A stretch of DNA of 7,755 nt from Bacteroidota bacterium (lineage in GTDB: Bacteria; Bacteroidota; Bacteroidia; Bacteroidales; JADFUO01): NCBI GenBank assembly GCA_030614305.1, contig JAUWKH010000075.1, positions 1 to 7,755 of the forward strand, written 5' to 3'. This document shows positions 1-7,421 of the stretch, one piece after another. Below the pieces are notes generated by a model. The model did no database searches. It was not told where the DNA came from and saw only the letters and a list, made by a program, of their open reading frames with translations. The translations under genes were made by a program, and so were the position numbers. Each line of letters begins with the position of its first letter. Position 1 is the stretch's first letter.

Positions 1-31
1 ATTGATTAAAAATGAAACAATATGGAAAAGT

Positions 32-67
32 TTGTGCAATTTTAAAAATAATTTTTGTACTGCACAA
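32..67 (-). terminator. Candidate stem-loop after the GGGP-synthase gene
   Basis: TTGTGCA (32-38) is exactly complementary to TGCACAA (61-67), enclosing 22 A/T-rich bases in which AAAAA (44-48) can pair with TTTTT (52-56). It starts 15 bases past the stop codon of the minus-strand gene ending at 83, where a terminator would be expected. The stem is weak and no clean U-run follows on the minus strand, so termination is an inference. Nothing else is recognisable in bases 1-82. Confidence 0.3.
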
Positions 68-82
68 GGGAAAGTTGATTAA

Positions 83-820
83 TTAAACCGAATGAACTGC
101 ATCTGCAATCGCTGCAATAAGAGAATTATCTTTTTCAATGCTATTGCCAACGACAATTATATCAGCACCGGCTTTTACATTTTCTAATGCTTTTGCAGGA
201 GAATTAATACCTCCACCTATGATTAACGGTATTGAAATACTTTGTTTTACTATTGTTATCATTTCCTTGGAGATTGGCTTTAAAGCACCGCTACCTGCAT
301 CCATAAAAATCATTTTTAACCCGAGCATCTCACCTGCCATGGCAGTGCAAGCAGCCACATCAATTTTATCCGAAGGTATTGGAACGGAGTTACTCATATA
401 AGAAACAGTTGTCGGCTTTCCGCTGTCAATAAGCATATAGCCGGCTGAAATAATTTCCAGTCCGCTAAGCTTAAGATATGGTGCTGCAATTACATGACGA
501 CCTATCAGCATTTCTGCATTCCTTCCGGATATTAAGGATAGGAACAAAAAAGCATCGGCTTTATTGCTCATCTGTAAAGTGTTTCCCGGAAACAAAACAA
601 CAGGAATATTACTATTTTCTTTCAGGAGCTTAATGCAAATATCTAAGTTGTTGTTTGTAAGTAAACTTCCTCCTACAAAAAAATAATCAACTGAGGATTT
701 TTGAGCGTTTTCAGCTATGCTGATTATTTCCTTATCGGATGGTTTATCAGGGTCAACCAAGACTGCAAATTGTTTTTTCCCCTGTTCTTGATTTTCTATC
801 AGCGAGGTATATATGCTCAT
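83..820 (-). CDS. Geranylgeranylglyceryl-phosphate synthase family protein (GGGPS/PcrB)
   Basis: A complete 245-residue cytosolic TIM-barrel prenyltransferase, expected to join a polyprenyl diphosphate (geranylgeranyl or longer) to sn-glycerol-1-phosphate through an ether bond. Family landmarks occur in order: LVDPDKP at 21-27 (the Asp binds Mg2+), VGGS at 49-52, LFPGN at 76-80, LSLISGRN at 94-101, EIISAGYMLID at 122-132, MDAGSGA at 173-179, the phosphate-binding loop IIGGGI at 200-205 and ADIIVVGN at 219-226. The length matches the family's usual 230-250 residues. The ATG at 818-820 is chosen because the conserved barrel begins about 17 residues later; no Shine-Dalgarno is seen. It is the last gene of the minus-strand series, 293 bp after metF-metV, so it may have its own promoter. 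Homologues are known in archaea, Bacillota (PcrB, heptaprenyl donor) and Bacteroidota. Chain length of the donor and final product cannot be told from sequence alone. Confidence 0.93.
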   Translation of the reverse strand: MSIYTSLIENQEQGKKQFAVLVDPDKPSDKEIISIAENAQKSSVDYFFVGGSLLTNNNLDICIKLLKENSNIPVVLFPGNTLQMSNKADAFLFLSLISGRNAEMLIGRHVIAAPYLKLSGLEIISAGYMLIDSGKPTTVSYMSNSVPIPSDKIDVAACTAMAGEMLGLKMIFMDAGSGALKPISKEMITIVKQSISIPLIIGGGINSPAKALENVKAGADIIVVGNSIEKDNSLIAAIADAVHSV

Positions 821-852
821 GCGGATGTTTTTTCTACAATATTAAGAAAAAT

Positions 853-866
853 AATTGAATTCAATT
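853..866. repeat. 14-bp perfect palindrome in the GGGPS leader
   Basis: AATTGAATTCAATT reads the same on both strands and lies 32 bases upstream of the GGGPS start codon. It could be an operator or a weak RNA hairpin, but in DNA this AT-rich a palindrome of this size can arise by chance. Confidence 0.35.
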
Positions 867-876
867 GAAATAATTA

Positions 877-928
877 GAAATTTGAAATTTGAAAATGGAA
901 ATTGTCTGCCCTGTGAAACTTGAAACAA
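877..928. repeat. Heptamer tandem repeat (GAAATTT type)
   Basis: Four seven-base units run head to tail at 877-904: GAAATTT, GAAATTT, GAAAATG, GAAATTG. After a 10-base interruption (905-914), two more related units follow, GAAACTT (915-921) and GAAACAA (922-928). The interruption contains the start of a CCCTGTG motif that also forms the arms of the hairpin at 970-1045. No coding function is visible. Confidence 0.6.
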
Positions 929-939
929 ACACGATAACA
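923..939. repeat. 17-base exact repeat, copy 1
   Basis: AAACAAACACGATAACA occurs here and again, base for base and in the same orientation, at 6598-6614. Both copies are intergenic, between two minus-strand genes, and each follows a heptamer array by 18-20 bases. Its role is unknown. Confidence 0.7.
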
Positions 940-941
940 TA

Positions 942-949
942 CAAATATA
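942..949 (-). promoter_or_regulatory. Candidate -7 box for the GGGPS gene
   Basis: On the minus strand this reads TATATTTG, an exact match to the Bacteroidota -7 consensus TAnnTTTG. Transcription would start near 934, inside the 17-base repeat, giving a leader of roughly 115 bases. No TTG (-33) element is seen at the usual 19-21 base distance, so support is limited. Confidence 0.35.
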
Positions 950-969
950 TAAATCATTAAACCATTTAA

Positions 970-1045
970 CCCTATGAAATATGCCTGCCCTGTGTAATTA
1001 CTTTGCTCCACATTGCGGATTACACAGGGCAAGCATTTCACAGGG
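970..1045 (-). repeat. Long imperfect hairpin downstream of metF-metV
   Basis: The inner arms TGCCCTGTGTAAT (986-998) and ATTACACAGGGCA (1019-1031) are perfectly complementary over 13 bp around a 20-base loop. The stem continues outward: 983-985 pair with 1032-1034, then after a 2-base bulge (981-982) the segment 970-980 pairs with 1035-1045. The two imperfect positions, 985/1032 and 974/1041, are A-C clashes in plus-strand RNA but G-U pairs in minus-strand RNA, giving about 27 paired positions there. It lies 69 bases past the metF-metV stop codon. It may end or protect that transcript's 3' end, although no U-run follows, or it may be a remnant of a palindromic repeat element. Confidence 0.65.
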
Positions 1046-1094
1046 TAAACAATTCAACCATTAATTCCCAAAAACTTCGCTAAACTTGTTTACC
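1044..1094 (-). repeat. Second stem-loop in the metF-metV 3' region
   Basis: GGTAAACAA (1044-1052) is exactly complementary to TTGTTTACC (1086-1094), with a 33-base loop. In minus-strand RNA it forms 20 bases past the metF-metV stop codon. It shares bases 1044-1045 with the larger hairpin, so the two stems sit end to end or compete at the junction. A terminator role is possible but no U-run follows. Confidence 0.4.
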
Positions 1095-1113
1095 TTTAAG
1101 AATGCTTCGTTGA

Positions 1114-2691
1114 TTACTGGCTCTTTGTTGTATCCTTACCTTTATAAGCATTATGGTCTTTTAAAAGAAAAGTATTAGCCCAGCTTGAAGTATTTTTCAA
1201 ATCATAATTAATAATAACAGGTTTTCTGTTTAAAAAATCATTTTTGTTCCCGTTAAAATATTTGTTACGATAAAAAGCTCTTATCCAAATACATTCTCTA
1301 CCTGTTTTTGTAACTTCACACATATTTTTTGAACTTCCTCCGCAAGGTCCGTTTCGTTGATTTTTTTCACATTGTGAAACGGGACACAAATACGTTATGT
1401 CAGGCAATGAGCAATCACCACATTCTTTGCATCTGAAAAAAATTGTTTTCCAAAATCTTTCATTGCAATAAGATAATTTACTTAATATATTCCTTTTTTC
1501 AATAAATCTATAATACGACTTACATGTTTTAAAAAAAGGAGCATCATATCCAAAAAATAAAGCATGTATTACTCTGCTGAATCTGTATGATAAAGTTACA
1601 TATTTTGAAAATGATGATTTTTTAAAATTTAAATATTCGGGATTTATTTTATTTGTGTCAGAAAGTCCGGTATTTTTATCAAGCGAATAATAATAAAATT
1701 CTTTTGGTTGGGAATTTGTAAGCTCTTTGACGAAATCAAGCCAATCAGCGGATTCGTATTCTTTAACTTTATTCATTATTGCTTTAAAATCTTCATAATT
1801 ATGAATGCCACCAATGTAAGCACCTTTATATCCCATTGCTTTTAAAGCAACAAATTGTTTTGCAGCAAAATCAATAAAATAATCCTTTCCTTTATCTTCA
1901 GATTTTTTTTCCTTTTTAATTTTTTCAAGAAAATCATCAGAAACAACACATCCGGGAATTAAATTTTTATTAAAAATATTTGCAACACCTGCCGACAAAA
2001 GATAGATATAGCCAATTACAGGTAAATCAATTTTATTTTCTTTTAAATAGTTTAATAATTCATGCGATTTCCTGATATCATATCCTAATTGAGAAATAAT
2101 AAATTTTGCACCTGTTTTGATCTTTAATTTCAGCTTTTCGTATTGCATCATTTGTTCTGCTTCGCTGAATTTATAAGGTGAAACAGCACATCCCAAAAAG
2201 AAATCGGTTTTATCAAGCTCAATAAATGAACCGGGCTTTCTTCCTTTTATCGTCATACCCTGATTCATATTGTTAAACATTTCCAACAATCCGACAGAAT
2301 CCAAATCGAAAACAGGCTGAGCAATACCTTTATAACCATTAACCGGGTAGTCGCCTGAAAGGACCAATAAATTGTCAAATTTTTCGCTTGCATATTTCCA
2401 GGCAAGACTTTCTAATCCGTTTCTGTTCAGGTCTTTACAGCTTACATGAATAATAATATTCTTTCCGGAACCCATAATTTTATTTCCCAATAAATCAGGT
2501 GACATAGTAGGATTACCACCTGCACTATCGGTAATTGAAAGCCAGTCAATTCTGTTGTCTTTTGAGAGATTTTCGGCAAGTGATAATACTTTCAGGCTAT
2601 TCTTCTGTTGAATTATACCTCGTGTGTTTACTAATTCTACGCCGGTTAAAAATTTGTCTTCTTTTTCAAATAATTCTCTCAATTTCTTCAT
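1114..2691 (-). CDS. Methylenetetrahydrofolate reductase, MetF-MetV fusion type
   Basis: A complete 525-residue cytosolic protein expected to reduce 5,10-methylene-tetrahydrofolate to 5-methyl-tetrahydrofolate. Residues about 1-325 form a MetF-like flavin barrel: GVELVNTRG (17-25) carries the expected catalytic Glu19, VLSGDYP (110-116) the flavin-contacting Asp, and TGAKFIISQLGYD (193-205) the substrate-binding Gln region. After a linker rich in aromatic and basic residues (about 330-418), residues 421-467 match the MetV / MTHFR C-terminal family: CKECGDC, CPVSQC, RNGPCGG, CEV and CIW, eight cysteines in all (421, 424, 427, 436, 441, 450, 458, 467). MetV of acetogens is a separate subunit tied to iron-sulfur electron transfer; here it is fused behind MetF. 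Classical NAD(P)H-dependent MetF is about 300 residues and lacks this tail, so a ferredoxin-like donor is plausible but inferred. It lies 105 bp downstream of metH on the same strand and would supply the methyl donor for MetH. The Met at 2689-2691 is close to the first conserved block. Confidence 0.88.
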   Translation of the reverse strand: MKKLRELFEKEDKFLTGVELVNTRGIIQQKNSLKVLSLAENLSKDNRIDWLSITDSAGGNPTMSPDLLGNKIMGSGKNIIIHVSCKDLNRNGLESLAWKYASEKFDNLLVLSGDYPVNGYKGIAQPVFDLDSVGLLEMFNNMNQGMTIKGRKPGSFIELDKTDFFLGCAVSPYKFSEAEQMMQYEKLKLKIKTGAKFIISQLGYDIRKSHELLNYLKENKIDLPVIGYIYLLSAGVANIFNKNLIPGCVVSDDFLEKIKKEKKSEDKGKDYFIDFAAKQFVALKAMGYKGAYIGGIHNYEDFKAIMNKVKEYESADWLDFVKELTNSQPKEFYYYSLDKNTGLSDTNKINPEYLNFKKSSFSKYVTLSYRFSRVIHALFFGYDAPFFKTCKSYYRFIEKRNILSKLSYCNERFWKTIFFRCKECGDCSLPDITYLCPVSQCEKNQRNGPCGGSSKNMCEVTKTGRECIWIRAFYRNKYFNGNKNDFLNRKPVIINYDLKNTSSWANTFLLKDHNAYKGKDTTKSQ

Positions 2692-2715
2692 TGTGTAAAA
2701 GATTTTATTTTTATG

Positions 2716-2731
2716 AACCGTTAAAACGGTT
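2716..2731 (-). repeat. Small palindromic stem-loop between metH and metF-metV
   Basis: AACCGTT (2716-2722) and AACGGTT (2725-2731) are exact inverted copies; sterically about six pairs with a four-base loop can form. It lies in the metF-metV leader, 24 bases from its start codon. No U-run follows on the minus strand, so it looks more like an intercistronic processing or stability element than a terminator. I found no TAnnTTTG box in the 105-bp spacer, which favours co-transcription of the two genes. Confidence 0.4.
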
Positions 2732-2783
2732 ATGGATTTTCGTTCTATGTTTTATTTCCCACAACTAAAGTCATGAGCTGCTG

Positions 2784-2815
2784 TTCCATTATTCCATTAC
2801 TCCATCATCCCACCT
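2784..2815. repeat. Octamer tandem repeat overlapping the metH stop codon
   Basis: Eight-base units run TTCCATTA (2784-2791), TTCCATTA (2792-2799), CTCCATCA (2800-2807) and the degenerate TCCCACCT (2808-2815). The metH stop (complement of 2797-2799) lies within the second unit, and the last residues of MetH, GGMME, are encoded by the array. Gain or loss of a unit would change the protein's extreme C-terminus. Confidence 0.6.
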
Positions 2816-5800
2816 ATTAGTTTTTCCACCATTTCAGGTTTTACATTTTTCCTTTTTGCATAATCTTCCAACTGGTCTTCAGAGATTTTTCCAACAGAAA
2901 AATACTTTGACTGAGGATGTGAAAAATACAAACCACATAAAGAAGCAGTCGGATACATTGCATAATTTTCCGTTAAATTTATTTTAATGTTTTGTTCAAT
3001 ATTTAATAAATCAAAAATTGTTTTCTTTTCGGAATGGTCGGGGCAGGCAGGATAACCTATTGCAGGGCGTATTCCCTGAAATTTTCCCTTAAGCAACTGT
3101 TCTTTTGTTAAATTTTCATCAGCAGCATATCCCCATAGTTCTTTTCTTATTTTTAAATGCATTAATTCTGAAAATGCTTCGGCTAATCTGTCAGCCAGTA
3201 ACTGAAGCATAATAGCTTTATAATCATCATTATTTTCTTTATAAAACTGTAATGATTTTTCAATATTCAGACCTGTTGTTAAAGCAAAAAAACCAATATA
3301 ATCATTAACTTTGCTTTGTTTCGGGGCAATAAAATCTGCTAATGATAAATTCGGATTACCATTTGGTTTTTTAGTCTGTTGACGTAAATTATGAATTACG
3401 TTCAAAATATTTTCTCGTGAACCGTCAGAGTATATTTCAATATCATCAACAACTGAATTAGCAGGGAATAAGCCGATAATTGCCTTTGCCTCCAGCAAAT
3501 TGTTATTAATAATTTCTTCTAAAAGATTTTGAGCATCATCAAATAATTTTTGCGCCTCTTTAGATTTTATTTCATTTTCAGAAATATTTGAAGAAATACC
3601 TTTTAACTCCCATGCTTTATAGAAAAACGTCCAATTGATATATTCTTTAATTTCGTCTATTGAATAGTTATCAAAAATTTTAATTCCGGTAAATTCAGGT
3701 TTTATAATTGAAGATTTTTCCCAGTTAATTTTTAACTTATTCTTTCGGGCATCGTCAATAGATAAATATTCCGTAATGCTTTTTTTACTGTATTTATCTC
3801 TTAACTTTTGATATTCATTTTTTATTGAATCAATATATTTTTCTTTTTTATTTTCTGATAACAAATTATTCACAATCATCACACTTTGCGAGGCATCCTT
3901 AACATAAACGGCAGCACCTGAATATTCAGGGGCAATTTTCACGGCAGTATGAATTTTAGAAGTAGTTGCACCTCCGATTATCAGGGGAATGAAAAAATTT
4001 TGTTTTTCCATTTCAGTAGCTATTTTAACCATTTCTTCAAGAGAAGGAGTAATTAATCCGCTTAATCCTATAATATCAACATTTTCAATTTTTGCTACCT
4101 CTAATATTTTTTCAGCGGGAACCATAACTCCCAAATCAACAATCTCATAATTATTGCATGATAAAATAACATCAACAATGTTTTTCCCGATATCATGCAC
4201 ATCGCCTTTAACAGTAGCTAATAAAATTTTCTTTAAAGAACTCTTTTGTCCGTTTTGTGATTTTTCCTGTTCAATAAAGGGCTGCAAAAATGCAACTGCT
4301 TTTTTCATAACTCTTGCTGTTTTTACAACTTGCGGCAAGAACATTTTTCCTTCACCAAATAATTTTCCAACTGTATTCATTCCATCCATTAACGGACCTT
4401 CAATAATACTTAAAGCAGGAGAATATTTTTTACGGGCTTCATCCATATCTTCTTCAAGATAATCGGTAATTCCTTTTATTAATGCATATTTTAATCGTTC
4501 TTCAACTGTATTGTTTCTCCATTCATCAGTTTTAATAACTTCAGTGCCTTTTTCAATTATTTCCTGTGCAAATTCAATAAGTTTTTCAGTTGCGTCAGCA
4601 TTGCGATTTAATACAACATCTTCAACCAGAATCAACAAATCTTCAGGTATCTCATCATAAATCTGCAACATTGCAGGGTTTACAATTCCCATGTCCAATC
4701 CTGCATTAATTGCATGATAAAGAAATACCGAATGCATTGCCTGACGAACAACATTATTTCCCCTGAAAGAGAATGAAAGATTACTAACACCTGCACTGAC
4801 CTTTGCATAAGGTAAATTTTCTTTTATCCATTTGGTAGCATTTATAAAATCAACGGCAAAATTGTTATGCTCTTCAATGCCTGTTGCTATTGCCAGAATG
4901 TTCGGATCAAAAATTATATCCTGAGGAGGAAAATCAACTTTATTTGTGAGAATATCATAAGCACGTTTACAAACTTCTATTCTTCTTTCAAATGAGGTAG
5001 CCTGACCCTTTTCATCAAAAGCCATAACTACAACGGCAGCTCCGTATTTTTTTATTTTTTCAGCATGTTCTATAAAAATATCTTCGCCTTCCTTTAAACT
5101 TATTGAGTTTACAATAGCTTTGCCCTGCAGACATTTCAATCCTGACTCGATAACTTCCCATTTGGATGAATCAATCATAACCGGCACACGTGCAATATCT
5201 GGATCAGAGCTTAAAAGGTTTAAAAAATTAACCATTTCTATCTCGGCATCAAGCATTGCATCATCCATGTTAACATCAATTATCTGTGCTCCGTTTTCCA
5301 CCTGATGTCGTGCAATTGATAATGTTTCTTCAAATTGCTTTTCCCTGATCAGGCGTGCAAATTTCCGTGAGCCTGCAACATTTGTTCTTTCACCAATATT
5401 TACAAAATTGCTCTCTTTGCTGATTGTAAGAGGTTCCAGTCCGCTTAATTGGGTCAGGTTTTTTTTGTCAGGCACTTCTCTTTTATTTGCTTTTTCTGCC
5501 ACTCCGGCAAATTCTTTAATATGAGCAGGTGTTGTTCCGCAGCAGCCACCAATAATATTTACTAATTTGTTGTCAAAATATTTTTGAATTTTTAATGCCA
5601 TTATTTCGGGTGTCTGATCATATTCACCTAATTCATTTGGGAAGCCGGCATTAGGATAAACACTGACATAAAATGGTGCAATTTTAGATAGTTCTTCCAA
5701 ATAAGGTTGTAATCCATCAGCTCCAAACGAGCAATTTAATCCTAAACTAAATAAGTCAAAATGAGAAAGAGAAATCAGAAACGCCTCAACAGTTTGTCCT

Positions 5801-6480
5801 GATAATGTTCTTCCGCTTTTATCGGCAATAGTAACTGATACCGATACAGGTAATTTTACTTTTTTCTTTTTTAAAATTTCTTCAACAGCAAATAAAGCTG
5901 CTTTTGCATTAAGAATATCAAAAACCGTTTCTATTAAAATCAGATCAACTCCACCGTCAATTAATGCTTCTGCCTGTTCTTTATAAGCCTCAACCAGATT
6001 GTCAAAAGTGACTGCTCGGTAAGCTGGGTCGTTCACATCAGGCGACATTGAAGCAGTTTTGTTGGTTGGACCTATTGAGCCTGCAACAAAGCGTGGTTTA
6101 TCAGTATTTAATAAAGTGTATTTATCAGCAATTTCCCGTGCATTTTTTGCAGCTGCATAATTTATTTCATAAACCAAATCTTCCATCTTATAATCAGCCA
6201 ACGAAATTCTGTTGGAATTAAAAGTATTCGTTTCAATAATATCTGCTCCTGCTTCTAAAAACTGAGAGTGAATTTCTTTAATTATTTCCGGTTTTGTTAA
6301 TGATAACAAGTCGTTGTTGCCTTTCTGCTCAGGAAAATTCTTTGCAAATCTTTCTCCACGAAAATCTTTTTCTTCAAAATTATATTTCTGTATCATGGTA
6401 CCCATTGCGCCATCAAGAATCAGTATTCGTTTTTCAACTTCTTTGTAAATGTTTTTTTCGGTATTCATATATTGATACAT
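2797..6480 (-). CDS. metH: Cobalamin-dependent methionine synthase MetH
   Basis: A complete 1227-residue cytosolic enzyme, the same length as E. coli MetH, which transfers a methyl group from 5-methyl-tetrahydrofolate through cobalamin to homocysteine. All four modules are present. The homocysteine domain (about 15-330) has [10 protein letters not shown] at 22-31 and the zinc ligands Cys250 (GLNCSFG), Cys313 and Cys314 (GGCCGTT). The folate domain (about 355-620) has [14 protein letters not shown] at 361-374. The B12 module (cap plus Rossmann fold, about 650-880) has the base-off motif DVHDIG at 760-765 with cobalt-ligand His762, its partner Asp760, and Ser807 in GLSGL. The reactivation domain (about 920-1227) has [12 protein letters not shown] at 1138-1149 and [10 protein letters not shown] at 1185-1194, so SAM-dependent reductive reactivation is expected. 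Two in-frame ATGs (codons 1 and 5) could be the start; neither has a Shine-Dalgarno. It precedes metF-metV by 105 bp. No cobalamin riboswitch was seen in the 138-bp leader. Confidence 0.98.
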   Translation of the reverse strand: MYQYMNTEKNIYKEVEKRILILDGAMGTMIQKYNFEEKDFRGERFAKNFPEQKGNNDLLSLTKPEIIKEIHSQFLEAGADIIETNTFNSNRISLADYKMEDLVYEINYAAAKNAREIADKYTLLNTDKPRFVAGSIGPTNKTASMSPDVNDPAYRAVTFDNLVEAYKEQAEALIDGGVDLILIETVFDILNAKAALFAVEEILKKKKVKLPVSVSVTIADKSGRTLSGQTVEAFLISLSHFDLFSLGLNCSFGADGLQPYLEELSKIAPFYVSVYPNAGFPNELGEYDQTPEIMALKIQKYFDNKLVNIIGGCCGTTPAHIKEFAGVAEKANKREVPDKKNLTQLSGLEPLTISKESNFVNIGERTNVAGSRKFARLIREKQFEETLSIARHQVENGAQIIDVNMDDAMLDAEIEMVNFLNLLSSDPDIARVPVMIDSSKWEVIESGLKCLQGKAIVNSISLKEGEDIFIEHAEKIKKYGAAVVVMAFDEKGQATSFERRIEVCKRAYDILTNKVDFPPQDIIFDPNILAIATGIEEHNNFAVDFINATKWIKENLPYAKVSAGVSNLSFSFRGNNVVRQAMHSVFLYHAINAGLDMGIVNPAMLQIYDEIPEDLLILVEDVVLNRNADATEKLIEFAQEIIEKGTEVIKTDEWRNNTVEERLKYALIKGITDYLEEDMDEARKKYSPALSIIEGPLMDGMNTVGKLFGEGKMFLPQVVKTARVMKKAVAFLQPFIEQEKSQNGQKSSLKKILLATVKGDVHDIGKNIVDVILSCNNYEIVDLGVMVPAEKILEVAKIENVDIIGLSGLITPSLEEMVKIATEMEKQNFFIPLIIGGATTSKIHTAVKIAPEYSGAAVYVKDASQSVMIVNNLLSENKKEKYIDSIKNEYQKLRDKYSKKSITEYLSIDDARKNKLKINWEKSSIIKPEFTGIKIFDNYSIDEIKEYINWTFFYKAWELKGISSNISENEIKSKEAQKLFDDAQNLLEEIINNNLLEAKAIIGLFPANSVVDDIEIYSDGSRENILNVIHNLRQQTKKPNGNPNLSLADFIAPKQSKVNDYIGFFALTTGLNIEKSLQFYKENNDDYKAIMLQLLADRLAEAFSELMHLKIRKELWGYAADENLTKEQLLKGKFQGIRPAIGYPACPDHSEKKTIFDLLNIEQNIKINLTENYAMYPTASLCGLYFSHPQSKYFSVGKISEDQLEDYAKRKNVKPEMVEKLIGGMME

Positions 6481-6542
6481 TTTACTAATTTATTTTTTTA
6501 AACGAAAACATTGTTTACTTATTTTAGTGAAAGCAGACACAA

Positions 6543-6583
6543 TTAAAATTTACGAATTAAGAGTTACGAGTTACGAATTTTAA
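6543..6583. repeat. Heptamer tandem repeat (TTACGAA type) between inverted flanks
   Basis: Four seven-base units lie head to tail at 6550-6577: TTACGAA, TTAAGAG, TTACGAG, TTACGAA. They are flanked by TTAAAATT (6543-6550) and its exact inverted copy AATTTTAA (6576-6583). The array is in the 138-bp spacer upstream of metH and ends 20 bases before the second copy of the 17-base repeat. I found no exact TAnnTTTG promoter for metH in this spacer, so metH may depend on read-through from the phosphopantetheinyl transferase gene or on a weaker promoter. Confidence 0.6.
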
Positions 6584-6597
6584 AAAATCCCTTTAAC

Positions 6598-6614
6598 AAA
6601 CAAACACGATAACA
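6598..6614. repeat. 17-base exact repeat, copy 2
   Basis: This is AAACAAACACGATAACA, identical to 923-939 and in the same orientation. It ends four bases before the stop codon end of the phosphopantetheinyl transferase gene (6619), so in the minus-strand transcript it forms the first bases of that gene's 3' untranslated region. Confidence 0.7.
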
Positions 6615-6618
6615 AGGT

Positions 6619-7254
6619 TTAATAAACATAAACCAACATATAATCATTTACCTGCTCATAAAACAATTTGTATTTTTTTGAATAACTATCACCTGCCAAT
6701 TCGCCGTTTATTTGCCCTTTTTGTTCAAAGTTGAATGGGGCAATTTTTGTATTGGTGATAAAATTCAGGTCCCTTTTGCCATATAATTTGTATAATGCTT
6801 CTTTGGCACACCAGTAAACATAAAGTTTTTTCAATCTGAAATTTTCGTTAATATCTTTAAGTTCGGTTTCGCTAAGGAATTTATTTTTTATACGTTCAAT
6901 TCTTTGAGAAATTTTTTCAATATCAATTCCAACAGGGGCTTTCCTACTAACAATTGCAGCAACATATTCATAGGAGTGACTGACGGAAATATTATAATTT
7001 GAGTTTTTTAGATGTGGCTTCCCGGATTCGTCATATAAAATTTTTATGTCCGATTTAGAATTAATTAATTCTTTAAGTAGAAAACGATAAGTCAGCCAAT
7101 GTTTTTTCCTGAGTTCTGTTTTAAAGGAATTAAAAGTTTCCGAGTCTTCTTTATCAAGATTTATATTTGAAACAAGCCATTCCAATGACTCGGATATTTT
7201 CCAGGCCCCAATAATAATGTTATTGTTTATTTGTTTTTTAAAAAATATGGGCAT
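6619..7254 (-). CDS. 4'-phosphopantetheinyl transferase superfamily protein (Sfp/AcpT type)
   Basis: A complete 211-residue cytosolic enzyme expected to move the 4'-phosphopantetheine arm of coenzyme A onto a serine of a carrier protein. Superfamily signatures are in the right order: GKPHL at 79-83, NISVSHS at 88-94 (the SHS segment contacts CoA), the Mg2+-binding VGIDIE at 108-113 with Asp111 and Glu113, and WCAKEALYK at 148-156 with the third acidic ligand Glu152. It is close in size to Sfp (about 224 residues) and larger than AcpS (about 120), so it belongs to the Sfp-like rather than the AcpS class. Residues 1-75 are poorly conserved, as usual for the family. No polyketide or peptide synthetase gene is in the window, so its carrier protein is unknown; fatty-acid ACP or an aryl-polyene type pathway are options. 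The ATG at 7252-7254 gives the expected N-terminal length. It is divergent from ahcY and 138 bp upstream of metH. Confidence 0.92.
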   Translation of the reverse strand: MPIFFKKQINNNIIIGAWKISESLEWLVSNINLDKEDSETFNSFKTELRKKHWLTYRFLLKELINSKSDIKILYDESGKPHLKNSNYNISVSHSYEYVAAIVSRKAPVGIDIEKISQRIERIKNKFLSETELKDINENFRLKKLYVYWCAKEALYKLYGKRDLNFITNTKIAPFNFEQKGQINGELAGDSYSKKYKLFYEQVNDYMLVYVY

Positions 7255-7354
7255 TTTTTTAAAACTGTTAAAATATTGTAGTTAATCAGTATTTAATTAA
7301 CAATAAAAATTTCTCAGTAAATATTTTTATTGAATTGGGGAATCCATACAGACG

Positions 7355-7371
7355 CCCTTCGGTTGTAAGGG
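7355..7371. repeat. Small stem-loop at the edge of the tandem repeats
   Basis: CCCTT (7355-7359) pairs with AAGGG (7367-7371) around a seven-base loop. The right arm is also the first unit of the adjoining nonamer array, so the hairpin could re-pair with any AAGGG unit there. Confidence 0.3.
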
Positions 7372-7419
7372 AAATATGGAAATAAGGGAAATAAGGGAAA
7401 TACAGGAAATAAGGGAAAT
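7367..7419. repeat. Nonamer tandem repeat (AAGGGAAAT x6)
   Basis: Six head-to-tail units: AAGGGAAAT (7367-7375), an eight-base variant ATGGAAAT (7376-7383), AAGGGAAAT (7384-7392), AAGGGAAAT (7393-7401), ACAGGAAAT (7402-7410) and AAGGGAAAT (7411-7419). The plus strand is mostly purine, with four GGG runs. It sits in the divergent spacer between the phosphopantetheinyl transferase and ahcY genes, on the transferase leader side. Confidence 0.75.
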
Positions 7420-7421
7420 AC

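Noticed and set aside
138..401. Plus-strand open frames inside the minus-strand genes (here, and at 2535-2768, 4154-4462, 5120-5305 and 6294-6488)
   Set aside because: They lie wholly or mostly opposite well-supported genes, match no family I recognise, and have compositions expected from antisense reading of those genes.
83..820. Archaeal origin of the contig because of GGGPS
   Set aside because: All neighbours are typical bacterial proteins and the promoter boxes are of Bacteroidota type. Bacterial GGGPS homologues are well known.
970..1045. Insertion sequence or MITE with terminal inverted repeats
   Set aside because: There is no flanking target duplication that I can see and no transposase. 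The arms close on a 20-base loop, which suits an RNA hairpin better, though a decayed palindromic element remains possible.
6481..6618. Cobalamin or SAM riboswitch upstream of metH
   Set aside because: The spacer is only 138 bp, AT-rich and taken up by heptamers and the 17-mer. I see no B12-box-like conserved core and no SAM riboswitch helices.
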